A DNA stretch of 64,000 nucleotides from Maniola hyperantus (Eukaryota; Arthropoda; Insecta; Lepidoptera; Nymphalidae). Of the stretch, positions 1 through 11,305 are shown piece by piece; position 1 is the first letter of the stretch; each line of letters begins with the position of its first letter. Below the pieces are notes generated by a model, which saw only the letters and a program-made list of their open reading frames with translations, had not been told where the DNA came from and made no database searches. The stretch spans positions 4,137,099 to 4,201,098 of the forward strand of contig NC_048553.1 of NCBI RefSeq assembly GCF_902806685.2, read 5' to 3'. The translations under genes were made by a program, and so were the position numbers.

Positions 1-129
1 AAGAATGCCTACTACCTGCCTTTATGATATGTTTACGTTTTATTTTAAGTCAGCTGAGGAAAAAGAAATAATTATTATGTATTTTTAGAAAACTTTGGCT
101 TTTTGATATTCATTTAATTTTAATCTTCT

Positions 130-270
130 CAGACCTGGGCGCGTTTGGAACCCTCGTAGCTTTAGTTTTAAGTTTGCGTAATAATTATCACCACTATATC
201 TTACAAATCCAACATCTGACCATCAAAAAGGGTAATTTTGAATAAATCATTTGACTTTGACTTTGACTAA
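130..270 (+). mobile_element. LINE 3' end with TTTGACTTTGAC tail
   Basis: A short coding-like remnant (reading DLGAFGTLVALVLS) is followed by an AATAAAT signal and a TTTGACTTTGACTTTGAC tail. This pattern is common at the 3' ends of lepidopteran non-LTR elements. It is 5' truncated and no target duplication is recognised. Confidence 0.55.
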
Positions 271-600
271 TTTGACCAAAATTAAAAGGCATTTGAAAAT
301 GAAATACCTCACTTTGTGATTTTTTAATTTAAATATTTATTTTATTAGTTTATATAGCGTCATTAAATAAAGTATATAAGCACATATTAATCTCACTTCG
401 CTTTTAATGAAAGACAAACCACAACGCAGAAACACTCGAGAATATAAATTACTAAAGTTTGTTATATGTATGTAACAATAGTCATTTTTAATCTGTTAAA
501 AACAGGGAAAGAAAGTTGTACTGAATTTCATTCATCCCCTAGGGAGAGAATGTATTTAAATTTGGAATACTTAGGTACCGAAATTTATACTGAACTTTTT
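271..600. other. AT-rich sequence, nothing recognised
   Basis: No coding frame, hairpin or repeat copy stands out in this stretch. Confidence 0.4.
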
Positions 601-836
601 TTTATTTTTTTTATTTATTCAGATACAAGATAGCCCTTGACTGCATGCAGTCTAAGGTGGGAGCGGGCTAACCTGGAAGGAGTATGGCAATTTTTATTAA
701 ACCCATACACCTTTGGTTTCTACACGGCATCATACCGGAACGTTAAATTGCTTGGCGGTACGGCTTTGCCGGTAGGGTGGTAACTAGCCACGGCCGAGGC
801 CTCCCACCAGACAGACAGACTACATCTGTGTTTTTT
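601..836 (-). mobile_element. SINE-1, 5'-truncated copy
   Basis: This matches the body and A-rich tail of the full SINE at 11553-11901 in the opposite orientation, including the blocks GTAGAAACCAAAGG and CTAGTTACCACCCTACCGGC. The tRNA-like head is missing. The T-rich run at 601-620 is the tail read backwards. Confidence 0.8.
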
Positions 837-1297
837 TTAAAAATTACCAACATAAAGAATGTTTAACAAATCCAATTTAGACACAGCAAAAACCACGAAG
901 GTTTACACCATTGAGTTTGTATATAAAGCATTATACATCTTTTTGAAAAAGGAATACGCATTTATTATGCAGTTATGATTATTAAATAAAATTACGAAAA
1001 CCGACAAGGCCGTATGAGATTGATTGCCTTTGCTTTTCCGACAAAAAATATTAGTCTAGGAATTTGCCGCGTTTTTGTTTTCTTCAAATACATAAACGTT
1101 AAGTTTATTTTAATTTATTTTTATAAATAAGTTAATGTTCTAAAAATACGTTTAATAAATGCTTATCTCATATTATTATTGTGTTATTTTTTTGCAAATG
1201 GTACGAAAAGTAGAGTATTTACTATTTTAATTTTAATCAACAATTTAATTTTTTTAATTTCTTGGCAGTATGAAATTTTTGTTATTTTTTGTTTTAG

Positions 1298-1447
1298 AAA
1301 TACACATTCTGTGAAAACTTCAACTCTCTACCTATTACGGTTCACGAGATACAGTCCTCTGATAGACCGTAGCACGAACGGACGGACGGACAACGGAGGC
1401 TTAGTGATAGGGTTCTTTTGGCACTCTTCGGGTACAGAACCCTAAAA
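1298..1447 (+). mobile_element. R-H repeat, partial
   Basis: It reads from GTGAAAACTTCAACT through GGACGGACGGAC to GGGTACAGAACCCTAAAAA. A related copy lies in reverse at 60917-61012. It is a short interspersed element with no coding capacity and no established class here. Confidence 0.55.
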
Positions 1448-1686
1448 ATAATCAATTTGCAATGTTTTTGTTGTAGACGCTTTCACAGATTATGTTAAAA
1501 AACTTCACAGGAATCGGTGTACATAAAGGAATCCATAAAAGTTCCTATTACTTTTATTTTTGAGGTCTGTACGAACCTTTAAAAATATATAGGTATGCAC
1601 AACCTCACGTTTTGAAAGTCGGAAGAGATAGTCACAATAATTTGTTCTGGATAAATAGGTAAACCTCTACCGTAACATCGGACAGA

Positions 1687-1800
1687 ATAATATAAATTGC
1701 TAAAGTTAGATGCACTTCACTTAAATAAATTCCCCATTTATTCGCCTGGCGACGCTAATGTTGAAAACAAGAGTGAAATGTATAAAATTGTATTACTAAA
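1687..1800 (+). repeat. Old unclassified repeat, copy 1
   Basis: It shares a CACTTRAATAAATTCCYCAT core and a following GAGNGAAAT block with 2545-2650 and 4066-4180. All three copies are in the same orientation and heavily diverged. Class unknown. Confidence 0.4.
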
Positions 1801-1832
1801 TAAATTTACTTCAACTAAATTTAGCAAATATA

Positions 1833-2258
1833 AAACTAGCCAAGTGCGAGGCAGGCTCGCGCACCGAGGGTTCCGTAGTACAGTCGTATTTTTTCGATAT
1901 TTTGCATGATACATCAAAAACTATGATTCATAAAAATCAATAAAAAACTATTTTACAATTCCCAGATGTGAAGCCCTTTCATATGATACCCCACTTGATA
2001 AAGTTATCTTACTTTCATAATTGAAAATACTAATTATTAGTTCATGAACATATTTTGTTTTGTGTGATGTAACCACAAATTCAAGGTTTTCAGATTTTTC
2101 CCCTAATGTTTGCTATAAGACCTACCTACCTGCCAAATTTCATGATTCTAGGTTAACCGGAAGTACCCTGTAGATTTCTTGACAGACAGACAGACAGACA
2201 ACAAAGTGCTCCTATATGGGTTCCGTTTTTTTCTTTTGAGGTACGGAACCCTAAAAAT
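1833..2258 (+). mobile_element. R-G repeat, near full length
   Basis: It starts AGCCAAGTGCGAGGCAGGCT and ends GGTACGGAACCCTAAAAA, with an internal CAGACAGACAGAC run. Other copies are at 31695-32066, 42089-42498, 46013-46171 and 61016-61757. It is about 420 bp and non-coding. This type recurs across Lepidoptera, but I cannot assign a transposon superfamily. Confidence 0.7.
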
Positions 2259-2279
2259 TAGACTTTATACTTTGAGACG

Positions 2280-2386
2280 TAAATTTTTTTACATCTTTAT
2301 TACCTGTTATCTCCCAAAGCCACCATGATCCTAATTCCTAACAAACATCCAAACAAACGTTCCTCCCAGTGTTGGGGATAATACGC
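2280..2386 (+). repeat. Repeat fragment paired with 17180-17265
   Basis: The block TTTATTACCTGTTATCTCCC, then AAGCCACCATGATCC and AAACAAACGT, occurs in reverse complement at 17180-17265. It is an inverted pair 15 kb apart, of unknown class. A small Helitron-like end (TTCACGCGGACGAAGTC) follows at 2404-2438. Confidence 0.45.
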
Positions 2387-2544
2387 AGAGATAATAGAAT
2401 ACGGGTGTAGTTCACGCGGACGAAGTCGGAGCTTAAGTACTTACTACATAAAAATAATAAGTAAATGAAATGAATAAATAATTTCAGCACAGAATAAGTA
2501 ATTCTTTTGCCCGTGTTATAAAGGACGAATCAAACCACTAGACT

Positions 2545-2650
2545 TGGTGAAGTTTGTTGCACCTCCACTTGAATAAATTCCTCATTTATTCGTCGTTTGT
2601 GAAACGAGAGCGAAATCTACCAGATGACCATTGTGTAAATAAAGGGGCGA
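2545..2650 (+). repeat. Old unclassified repeat, copy 2
   Basis: This is the best preserved of three related copies (also 1687-1800 and 4066-4180). The core reads CCACTTGAATAAATTCCTCA, followed by GAAACGAGAGCGAAAT. Confidence 0.4.
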
Positions 2651-2997
2651 ATAAAAATGCTAATACCGGTAGAGTTATTTGCATTTGGGTGCTAATTTTA
2701 TTTTCGTTTCGTTTCCATAGCTGAAAATTTTTGGCTTTGACATAATGAAATTTCTGCAAAAATACCAAATATTATGTCACTTAAAGGTAACTTTATCAAA
2801 CTTTTAGTCAGAGATTAACTTTACGTTGGAAGCAATGTAACACCCATACGTTCACTGATTTTAATGATTAAATTATTTATTTGATCTTAATGATTTTATT
2901 TTCACTTATTTAAAGAAAGAAAAATTGTTAACAAATAAACTATTAATAAACTTAAATCTAAAAAAAAAAAACAACATTAAATTAAAACTAAAATAAA

Positions 2998-3577
2998 TTA
3001 AATTAAATCTAAAACCTCGTCGAGACCACCGCAGCGAGGCATTGTACCCAAGATGCTGGCAGCATTACCCCTTTGGATGGCCAAACTAATTCTTTGACCA
3101 AGATAGCTGCCAGCTCTCGGGTCCCCGGTTGACTCGATAACTCTTTTCGCAATTTCTTCAAAAAGAGCTCGAGCCCCCGGGCCCCACGGCCCCAAGGTCT
3201 CCACACCAAAAGGCACGAATACGAAGCTCCCATCGAGGTTTTCATATTTGCGCCTCTTGGCCTGTTCGGCGCTGATGGCCGCTGCACCCGCCATAGAGGA
3301 GGTCGCCTGAATGTGGGATGCAGCTAAAGTGTCTACACAAGTTGCATCCCAAACAAGCGACCTGCCCATCTTCCACGGTACGAGCGTCATACCATCAGGT
3401 CTCTTGCCATCGCTACGTGCCAAACCAATAGGTTCTAGTACAGCTGGCACATGGGCGGTGGCAAGGGACCTCCAGATGATGTCGTTAAGGGTACTATGGC
3501 GGGAGAAGTGTCCAGCGCTTCTCGAACAGGAGAGCCCATGGTGGCCGAAGGCGTCAACGCAGTCACCGCAATCTTAA
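2998..3577 (-). pseudogene. LINE family L-A, C-terminal coding fragment
   Basis: An open frame runs from about 3577 to the stop at 2998. It holds the C-terminal domain of a non-LTR retrotransposon polyprotein. At its start is a Cys/His cluster (CGDCVDAFGHHGLSC). In the 150-residue ORF beginning at 3450, RPDGM is at residues 17-21 and WDATC at 34-38. This PD-x(n)-D spacing resembles a PD-(D/E)xK nuclease core. A conserved-looking block QRISLAIQRGNAASILGTM follows near the end. The start is not real: the frame continues upstream of 3450 and the 5' part of the element is absent. Other copies of the same 3' end are at 17583, 35458, 45002 and 63626. The nuclease idea is inference from spacing only. 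Confidence 0.7.
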
Positions 3578-3682
3578 TGATTACATTTTAATGATTTAAT
3601 GTAAGCCATCGCCAAAGCTGTGGCCATCACGAGAAGGACACGAAAATCTCAATAAAATTATACTTATTACGAAGCTGATTAT

Positions 3683-3812
3683 GTACAGCCGAATATTTTT
3701 TTTGCGCAGGAGTTCTATAAAATGTACACGTAAACACGTGTAGATACATTATAATGAACTCCTGTGCAAAATTTTACGCTTCTAGAATCCAACGCTCCAA
3801 CGGTTTAGGCTG
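3683..3812. repeat. Foldback element
   Basis: Two arms pair: GCGCAGGAGTTC near 3705 with GAACTCCTGTGC near 3760, plus outer arms TGTACAGCC and GGCTGTACG. The arms are imperfect and the centre is AT-rich. It is probably an old MITE or a fold-prone LINE remnant. Confidence 0.5.
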
Positions 3813-4065
3813 TACGTTGTCTGTCATTCAGTATTAGAGTATATTAATGTAAAGATGTGTCCAATACGGTCACCAAACAGAACGGTTATTATAACGTCGC
3901 CATATTTTATAGAGGTAGCATTTATTTGAATACCCTCACCTGCGGCTCGACTATAATTTTCTACTTTGCATATTTGCAACATAAATAACTTATCTACGCA
4001 ATACAGTTTTTTTCCGAATCCCGTAGATAATAGAGGACCAACCACAACACGCTCGCACTCGTAAT

Positions 4066-4180
4066 AATAAATTACCAAAGTTTGTAGCACCACCTCTTGA
4101 ATAAATTCTCCATATATCCGTTGTATGTAAAACGAGGGCGCGCCCGGCACGAATTAACCGTTATGTAATTAAATTTATGG
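4066..4180 (+). repeat. Old unclassified repeat, copy 3
   Basis: Shares the CTTGAATAAATTCTCCAT core and a following AAAACGAGGGCG block with the copies at 1687 and 2545. Confidence 0.35.
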
Positions 4181-4261
4181 CCGTACTAAACTGCTGATTA
4201 CACTTATTATGGCAACGGTCGTAGGTGGATACATAATAATTAATTTTGCTGTGTCAATGTG

Positions 4262-4640
4262 TTCTATGCTGTGCCTTGTCCACAAGTTCAAAGTCGCTCA
4301 GCGTGCTATGTTGGGTGTCTCTTTTAGGGACAAAATCCGTAACGAGGGAATCCGTCGGAGAACCAAAGTGACTGACATAGCTCAATGAATTAGTCAGCTG
4401 AAGTGGCAGTGGCCAGGCCACGTCTACCGCAGAACCGATGGCCGCTGGGGTAGACGCGTTCTGGAGAGGAGACCGCGTATCAGCAAGCGCAGTGTAAGAC
4501 GACCTCCAATCCGCTGGACTGACGACCTAGAAGGTAGCCGAAAGTGGGTGGATGAGGAAGGCAGAAGATCGTGTGTGGTGGTGCGCTCTTGGGAAGGCCT
4601 ATGTCCAGCAGGAGACGCAAATAGGCTGATTGATTGATTG
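4262..4640 (+). pseudogene. LINE family L-C (RTE-like), RT C-terminus
   Basis: The plus frame reads QRAMLGVSFRDKIRNEGIRR, then LKWQWPGHVYRRTDGRWGRR and RPPIRWTDDLE. These blocks are typical of the C-terminal end of lepidopteran RTE-like reverse transcriptases. An in-frame stop (after TDIAQ) and loss of the catalytic domain show it is dead. The 3' end is a (TGAT)n run at 4628-4645, as expected for elements with short tandem tails. The 5' end is truncated. Confidence 0.75.
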
Positions 4641-4987
4641 ATTAATTGAATGTGTGCTAATGAATGCTCGTCAGTTAGGTACATCATCCACTCAATACTC
4701 ACCTTCACTAATAATATAAAATCTTCATATTTTGTTTTCATTCGTTTGAGATTCGATATCCGTGACAGCGCGGCATTCTTGGACACTAGGAAATGTTTTA
4801 TGGCTATGAAACTTGCTAAGAGAGAAAAGATTGTAAGTGTCGCCACGCTGACGAAAATCCTTTTTTTCAGAATTCAAACCGGCTACTCTGCTACTTATCC
4901 ATATTATTATTATTTTGCGAAAGTGTCTCTATTTGTCTATTATCATTTCTTACCCGATTTTAACTGTTGAGTTATTTGAATACTAAC

Positions 4988-5127
4988 ACTGGAATTCATA
5001 GTCAAGATAGGGGCTTCTTTAGAGAAAGATTCAAACGACATGTGGCAATGCATGAAGGTTGTTTATGACACATGTCGTTTGAATTGTTCTCTAAAGAAAC
5101 CCCTATCTGGACTATGCATTCCGGAGT
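4988..5127. mobile_element. M9 foldback element, 140 bp
   Basis: Arms of about 55 bp (ACTGGAATTCATAGTC... and its near-perfect reverse complement ending GACTATGCATTCCGGAGT) flank a centre of about 25 bp. They share AGATAGGGGCTTCTTTAGAG with one change. This is a MITE-like structure with no coding. Confidence 0.7.
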
Positions 5128-5157
5128 TAATCACAATATATGTAAAACGAATAACTG

Positions 5158-5366
5158 TATGATGCCCGCGACTTCGTCCGCGTGGGTTTAGGTTTTCAAA
5201 AATTCCGTGGGAACTCTTTGATTTTCTTGGGTAAAAACTAGGTGTCCTTCCCCGGGATGCAAGCTATCTCTTTACCAAATTTCGTCAAAATCGGTTGAAC
5301 AGATGGGCCATGAACTGCTAGCAGACAGACAGATACACTTTCGCATTTATGATATTAGTATGGATT
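5158..5366 (-). mobile_element. Helitron-like H-C copy
   Basis: In minus reading it starts TCCATACTAATATCATAAAT, carries a short (GTCT)n tract, and ends with the CACGCGGACGAAGTCGCGGG hairpin region before a decayed CTAG. It is almost full length and non-coding. Confidence 0.75.
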
Positions 5367-5758
5367 AATATCACATAAACTGTGGTGTAATACAGAATAC
5401 TGTGTGTGTGTGTCCTTTAACAGTTAAGAAACTGGCGGTAGCATTACTTTAAATGTTAAGCAACGGGACACTAAATCACATGTAAAATTAATATCAATAT
5501 TTCACATAAACTGTGTAATACATAAAACAAAGCTGGCTATGTGTAACGATGTAAAACCCGTGCGCTTGCCAAAAAGCAGCATTAGCTGAAACGGGAAATA
5601 AAAGCCTACTTACGCTAAGTACGTGGACTAACTGGTTGGTGTGGAATTTATGTGACTTATTTCGGTTACAATAGCGGGATAAACGAGGGTTTTTTATGTG
5701 CTTGTGGTTTCGAGGACTGAGAAATAAATGGCTATAGAATTTATGTATGTAAACATAA

Positions 5759-6130
5759 ATTCCTAAAAGGCCGGCAACGCATCGGCGGCTCCTCTGGTGC
5801 TGCAAATGTTCATGGGCGGCGGTAATCACTTAACATCAGTACCCGTAGTACAAGATTTTACGTCTCACCAAACGAAACCAAATTCGAGAGTCGAAATACT
5901 TCCGCGTTACAGTAAAATGGACCTAAACAACCTTGAATTGAAGTCAAATATTCAATGCCACTGATTTTTATTTCGCAATGTTTCCGCTTGGAGCGCTGGC
6001 TGTAGAAGTTTACTGTAACGCGGAAGTATTTCGACTCTCGAATTTGGTTCGGTTTGGTGAGACGTAAAATCTTGTACTACGGGTACAGGTGACCCGCCTG
6101 CTCGTTTGCTCGCTATATCTATAAAAAAAA
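5759..6130 (+). mobile_element. LINE family L-B 3' end, split by an insertion
   Basis: The frame reads FLKGRQRIGGSSGAANVHGR before a stop, as in the longer copy at 56818-57180. The 3' UTR TCACTTAACATCAG is interrupted at 5839 by element M1 and resumes at 6086 with CAGGTGACCCGCCTGCTCG and an A-rich tail. The CAG at the break is duplicated. Confidence 0.8.
5840..6085. mobile_element. M1: 246-bp element with 77-bp inverted repeats
   Basis: Left arm 5840-5916 and right arm 6009-6085 are reverse complements with two adjacent mismatches. The termini are TACCCGTAGTACAAG and CTTGTACTACGGGTA. The direct repeat CAG flanks it at 5837-5839 and 6086-6088. The uninterrupted host sequence is seen at 16661 and 36251, so the boundaries are exact. 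The 92-bp centre is non-coding. It is a non-autonomous DNA transposon; the 3-bp duplication narrows the superfamily but does not fix it. Confidence 0.85.
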
Positions 6131-6139
6131 AAGTAAATT

Positions 6140-7820
6140 TTTGTTAATGGCTACACTATTAGATACCTAGTAATTTTACTCTATATAGCAACAGTTGAAT
6201 TAATTCAGTGTAAAGAGCCTTCCACACATCAGCCCAATGTATTCGGCCAATTTCCTAGCAAAGATGTGCCGTAAAATAATATTAATTTTGAGATTTCTGC
6301 GCTCCGCCTTAGCAAGTCCGAAAGTTGTTTGTGTGAATGAACGTTATCCTTGAAAACAAAATGTTATCGATTTTAAACTTGCCGTTAGGTAGGTACACAA
6401 GTTAAAAAATCTATTAAAAGTATGCTTCTGAAAAAAGCATATTACACAATTGAAGGTTTGTAAACGATAGAAGACCAAGGAATCGACGACCAAGACTCGC
6501 AGCTTGCTCCAGCAATGCGCGGGACTGCATCCCATTTTATATTGGTAGGTATAATATTATTGAAAATCGAATCTTTGAAAAGAGGTTTCGGAAAGGTATT
6601 CCGAACCAGTACAGTGACACTTGTAAACGTTTATTTGAATGAAAATAACTGTTATATTTTTAATTTCATAAGGCATAATTTTCAATTCAATTTAAGTACA
6701 TCAATTAGAAGAAAATTGGATTTGGTACAATATCCAAAAATAGCGTTCAAATATTACGTAAAGCTCTACAAACTAATTATATTAAATGCCTCAAATTATA
6801 TCAAATACCTCAAATTTCCACTTACCTAATATTAATTAAGTAGTCTACTTGAGATTATAAGAAAGGTTTTTATTAAGAAATAACGTAGAAAGTAGATAAA
6901 ATAATGTAAGATAAAGGTAGATGGTTCTTCCAGACAAGGTCACGGTAATCAGTAATCTACTAATTAGTGTCTGGAAAATTACATATTACACTACACTAGA
7001 TGTGAATGCAAACTTAGGCCTAAAAACAAGGTTGTTTAGTTATATTTTCCTCTGACGTTAATTTTTAGATACCCGAAATATATTTAGAAGTTATTTAAAT
7101 ATCTTTGACTATCGAAAGTGTGTATTATTAGGTAGGTATTCTTTATTCTTTATTTTTACGTTTCACATGACGTATCCACTTAGGTAAAAGAATAACATGA
7201 GGTACATATGAGACCCTGTAAGGGTATAGCAAAATATACATTATAATTGTTCATAATTTAAAATATATATGCATTATAGATAATTCACTTAGATATTTAA
7301 TATTTACAATATTCATAAATCATAATAACATACTTAAGAGAGACTTAAGAGAAATAGAACTTGTGCGAGTCTGTTATTATAATTTGAAGACAGGAATAAA
7401 AGAGGTATTGGCTGACTCGCCCTAGTTTGGCTCAAGTGGCCATAAATATTAATACGTGTAAATATTACTTATACGAACCTTCTTTGAGTAATATTGGCGA
7501 AATTTTCAATAGCGTATTTTTTTTTTAAATTATGTAGGTATTTCTTCCAAACGGAGAGCTACGCTACGCTGTTGCGAACATAACTTTTTACGGTTTTACT
7601 TTAAATACTACTTATGGAAAAATGTACATAATATTATCTCAATGCAATCTGCAAAAATGCCGACTTTAATTTGGTTGGTTAATTGGTTTTCACACAAACA
7701 ACAAAGGTATTTGCAAGCGTATAAGTACACATTGCCCGGCAATCGCCGAACATATTGGGTCCATGTGTACTGGGGTTATCACTGTGAATCGTCATAATAC
7801 TACATATCTTTAACTTTAAA
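6140..7820. other. AT-rich stretch, little recognised
   Basis: No convincing coding exon. A weak match to the L-G 3' end (GGAAAGGTATTCCGAACCAG, then GTAAACGTTTATTTGAATGA) sits at 6583-6645. The open frame at 6515-6829 lacks codon structure. Confidence 0.4.
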
Positions 7821-7823
7821 CTA

Positions 7824-8035
7824 GCTGATGCCCACAACTCCGTCTCGAACTTCGCGCGAACTCTTTGAATTTCCGGAATAAATAGACACCCTTGTCTCCA
7901 GGCATACAATGTGCTCCAGGTCTTTAACTAGTATATTCATGCAAAATATCATGCGGATATTTTGTTCCTTTGCGCCGTATTGAAGGACAAACTAACAAAC
8001 CAACAACAAACTTTCACAGTTATATTAAGGGTAGT
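7824..8035 (-). mobile_element. Helitron-like H-B copy, diverged
   Basis: It begins CTAGCTGATGCCCACAACTC and ends with GAAGGACAAACTAACAAACC and a degenerate terminus. The hairpin core is mutated, so this is an old copy. Confidence 0.65.
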
Positions 8036-8969
8036 GATTTTACTAGCTTACTTGTACAAGAGGCGTTTAAATAAACCCAGTACGCAAAAAGTTATGCACA
8101 CTATCTTATGGTTCCAGCGTTCGCAAGTTTACTCCAGTTGGCAACACTTCAATGCAATATCATATTTTATTCTTTTACTGGGGTTGCTTCTCGTTTCGAT
8201 TGTTGGTTTTAATTTTCGAGTATCAGCATTTCAGAGAAATTCAAGAATTTTAAATCTAAGTAAATATTTTTATACATTCTCAAAACTGGACTTAGATATT
8301 ATATAAAACCGTTGTTTATATTAATGGCTAATCAAAATTGCAGACGAAATTCAAAGCATTTCTGTTATTTTTAGAACGTAGGTAAGATTCTTAAGGAACG
8401 TCTCCGCAGATTCCTCTGACATCAATGGTCTCTGCAGTGCTAGTCTTCATACCATTCCATGAATTGCACGCCGTGGCACGTCACTACCACCTCGCCTTTC
8501 ATATGCCCAAGCCTTTACATTATTATCACAAGCATATTTTATCTTCTAAAATAAGAGATAAGATACCTTTACTCAATTGACTATACAAAAGAGGAGCACG
8601 CGGCCTAGCGTAAATCTGTCAATGAAAAAAATATTTTCCTTTCTACCTTTATTTGCCGATACCTAAGAATGAAGGCCACTTCTGTTTGTCCAGTGGGAAA
8701 ATATATGTAGCAATCAAAGAGCAGTGATACATAAAATGTTATTGAGGGTGAAATAAGGAAGACACGCTTCCGCGGCTCTTCTAACCGTTTGAAGGGACAA
8801 AATAGACCACTGATTTCATCTAATATAAGGATCAAAAGGAACCCCTTTCCCCCTCTTAAATGAACCCCCATGGAATACAACTGAATCCATTTTGCTCTAT
8901 TTGCAAACTGGGGGTCTTCCGGTTAGTGATTGTTAATTTCTATGACCCTTCTTTAAACGATTCTAATTT

Positions 8970-9045
8970 ACAATCATCATCATCATCGTCAACAAGTGGA
9001 TGTCCACTGTTGGACGTAGATAGCCCTTTTTCAGGGGAAAGAGCG
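8970..9045 (-). mobile_element. LINE L-C 3' tail
   Basis: In minus reading GGGCTATCTACGTCCAACAG, then TGGACATCCACTTGTTGACG, runs into (GAT)n. This matches the end of RTE-like elements with short tandem tails. Only the last 75 bp are kept. Confidence 0.5.
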
Positions 9046-9490
9046 GTATGGAAAACATAGGCTCGTTTGTTATTGGTATAGGTCACTCAAAATGGTTAAC
9101 GCTCACTGACATTTTTGTCTTTGTTATTTGTATGGGATTACGTAAAAGAGAAAGCCGTATATTAAATTCTCTACGTGGATAGAGTAAGTATAGATGTTGT
9201 TACTTATGAGAAAGGCATAATAAAGAGTTGTAATAAATCCAAATCAACATGTTAGACCCTAACTCGAGTGCCACAATCCATCAGTGCCGGTAAAGAGGGA
9301 AACGCAATTTTTCAGACTTCATTAATTAGGAATTGAGGGCTGCACACCAAGAATATAATAATTACAGTGTGAGAAATTCTAATGAATAAAGTAATATTAT
9401 TGCCAACTTTATTTATTTTATCATCTTACAATCTTTTTTAAAGTATTTTATTAGGTTGTCTTGTTGTAGTATGTTATGATTCCGTCGAAA
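9046..9490. other. No gene seen
   Basis: AT-rich, without a repeat copy or frame that I recognise. Confidence 0.35.
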
Positions 9491-9493
9491 TTG

Positions 9494-9555
9494 GTAAAGT
9501 ACCCGGCAGGAAATATTGTACATCGACCTTTAGAAAGAGAAAGCGGTTTCATAGA
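9494..9555 (+). mobile_element. M3 MITE, left end only
   Basis: GTAAAGTACCCGGCAGGAAA is followed by CATCGACCTTTAGAAAGAGA, matching the arms of the M3 copies at 15783 and 53240. The rest is lost or rearranged. Confidence 0.55.
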
Positions 9556-10650
9556 ACCTGAACTTAAGCCGGCAGTACAAGCACAATAGGTACGATACAT
9601 GTCAAAGCTTTTACAACGCTTTCTCGATTAAGAAACCATGTAAAAGTGTAGTCGCAGTATGGAAAGCCCTCTGAAAAAAGCTTTTCTTTGCTATTAAAAT
9701 TTTTGAGTAATAATTTTTTGGATCTTGCAAAATCATCTATTCAACATCAATAATATTATTGTAGCGTTCTGAAGTTCTTGTAAAATGTGTTATTAGTGAT
9801 GATTGAATGATTGAATGAACGAATGAATGATGATGATGATTGTGTTTTTATTTATTTTTGAGTCTGTATTTGTTGTTTATAATAAATTGTACGAGTTATT
9901 ATTTGAGTATAACTGCAGACACATGTGTGGTTTAGATGACAATAGATGTTTATGGTCCTAGAGCAAGATCCCAGGACCGCGAAACCTTGCTTATTTTTTG
10001 GGAATAGATCGTCTCTAAATAAGTTATGACCGCGGGAAGTTTTAGCAACTAGCTACAGAACCCTACCTTTTTCGTGTACTGACACGTAATGGATTTTGTA
10101 TGGGCATTGGACACCTATCCCAAACGTCTGCAAAGAAGTTATGTATAACGAGCAATATTTTTCACTAAAACAAAATTCCCTTTACCAAGAAATCACAACT
10201 CAACGAAAAACTTAATATTCTAAAACTTCTCCCGTCTAGGCAAACGTTGCCAAGTCACGAATATGCGCTAGTACAAAATTAAGTCATATTCTCAACTGAT
10301 TACTTCTGCCGCATACCATAATATACCAGACAATACGTAGGGTGTGATAGATACCCTACTATTATGTAATGTACTATGTCTCCAAGTCAACACGGAGTTT
10401 GATTAAGATTGGCGAACACGGTACGGTTCACTTTAATCAAAACTTAAGTACATCTTGAATGTACGTGAGCTAAGATACGAGAAAGTTTAACCAGTTCGAT
10501 GTGGAATAGGAATAGTAGGTAACTATTGCCTAAGTTCGGGAGAACTGTCCCGGCGATAACTTGAAATCGTTGAATTGAAATTAGTGATGTGTGGAATCGA
10601 TTCACAGCATCGATATCACACTAGTTCGTGGTAGTAATATCATATTATTA
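9556..10650. other. Unassigned stretch with a GAAT/GAT microsatellite
   Basis: A (GAAT)n then (GAT)n run lies at 9800-9842, possibly an eroded LINE tail. Nothing else is recognised. Confidence 0.4.
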
Positions 10651-10654
10651 TGTA

Positions 10655-10852
10655 CTAGCTGATGCCCGCGACTTCATCGGCGTGGAATTAGGTTTTTAAA
10701 AATCCCGTGGGGACTCTTTCATTTTCCGGGATACAAAGTAGCCTATAACACTATCCAGGTCTTTATCTGTACCCATGCAAATGATCACGTCAATTCGTTG
10801 CACCGTTGGGACGTGATTGAAGGACAAGCCAACAAACAAACAAACCAACCAC
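10655..10852 (-). mobile_element. Helitron-like H-B copy
   Basis: The plus strand shows CTAG at 10655-10658, then CTGATGCCCGCGACTTCAT, GTTGCACCGTTGGGACGTGA and an (ACAA)n-rich tract. The 5' terminus is eroded. Confidence 0.7.
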
Positions 10853-10969
10853 TGGTATAACCTACCTTTAGGTACAGCTGGTAGTCTGTCGTTTAAACAA
10901 AATTAAATAAACTTTACAGGCTGAACCGGCAGACGTTAGGTCTCAAGGTACTAAGAGTGGCGACCTCGC

Positions 10970-11305
10970 ACTGGAAACCGCAATATTGGTTGACTCCTTG
11001 CTAAATAGAAAGATAAATCGCACGAGGGATCGTGGATCAAACGAGTTGTGGAGAACGGCTGGACAAAAGTGGCATAAACCAAGAAAATAATGCAACAAAC
11101 CTATGTCCAGTACCATAACTGGATATACTTAGGTTTCTTGCGCAATATTGGTTCACTACCTGCTAAACAGAAAGACAAATCGCAGGAGGGATCGTGGATC
11201 AAACGACTTGTAGAATACGGCTGGACAAAAGTGGCACAAACCAAGAAAGCAATTCAACAAACCTATGTCCATCAGTGCCGTAACTAGATACAGCTGTTTC
11301 TTGTA
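10970..11305 (+). repeat. Tandem duplication of about 165 bp, LINE-derived
   Basis: Unit 1 (about 10975-11140) and unit 2 (about 11141-11305) both contain CGCAATATTGGTT, GAGGGATCGTGGATCAAACG, CTGGACAAAAGTGGCA and CAACAAACCTATGTCCA. The frame resembles the last residues of an L-C type RT (GQKWHKPRK, then QTYVHQC). Both units are decayed. Confidence 0.65.

Noticed and set aside
4424..4846. Minus ORF of 140 codons
   Set aside because: It is the antisense shadow of an RTE-like LINE fragment on the plus strand.
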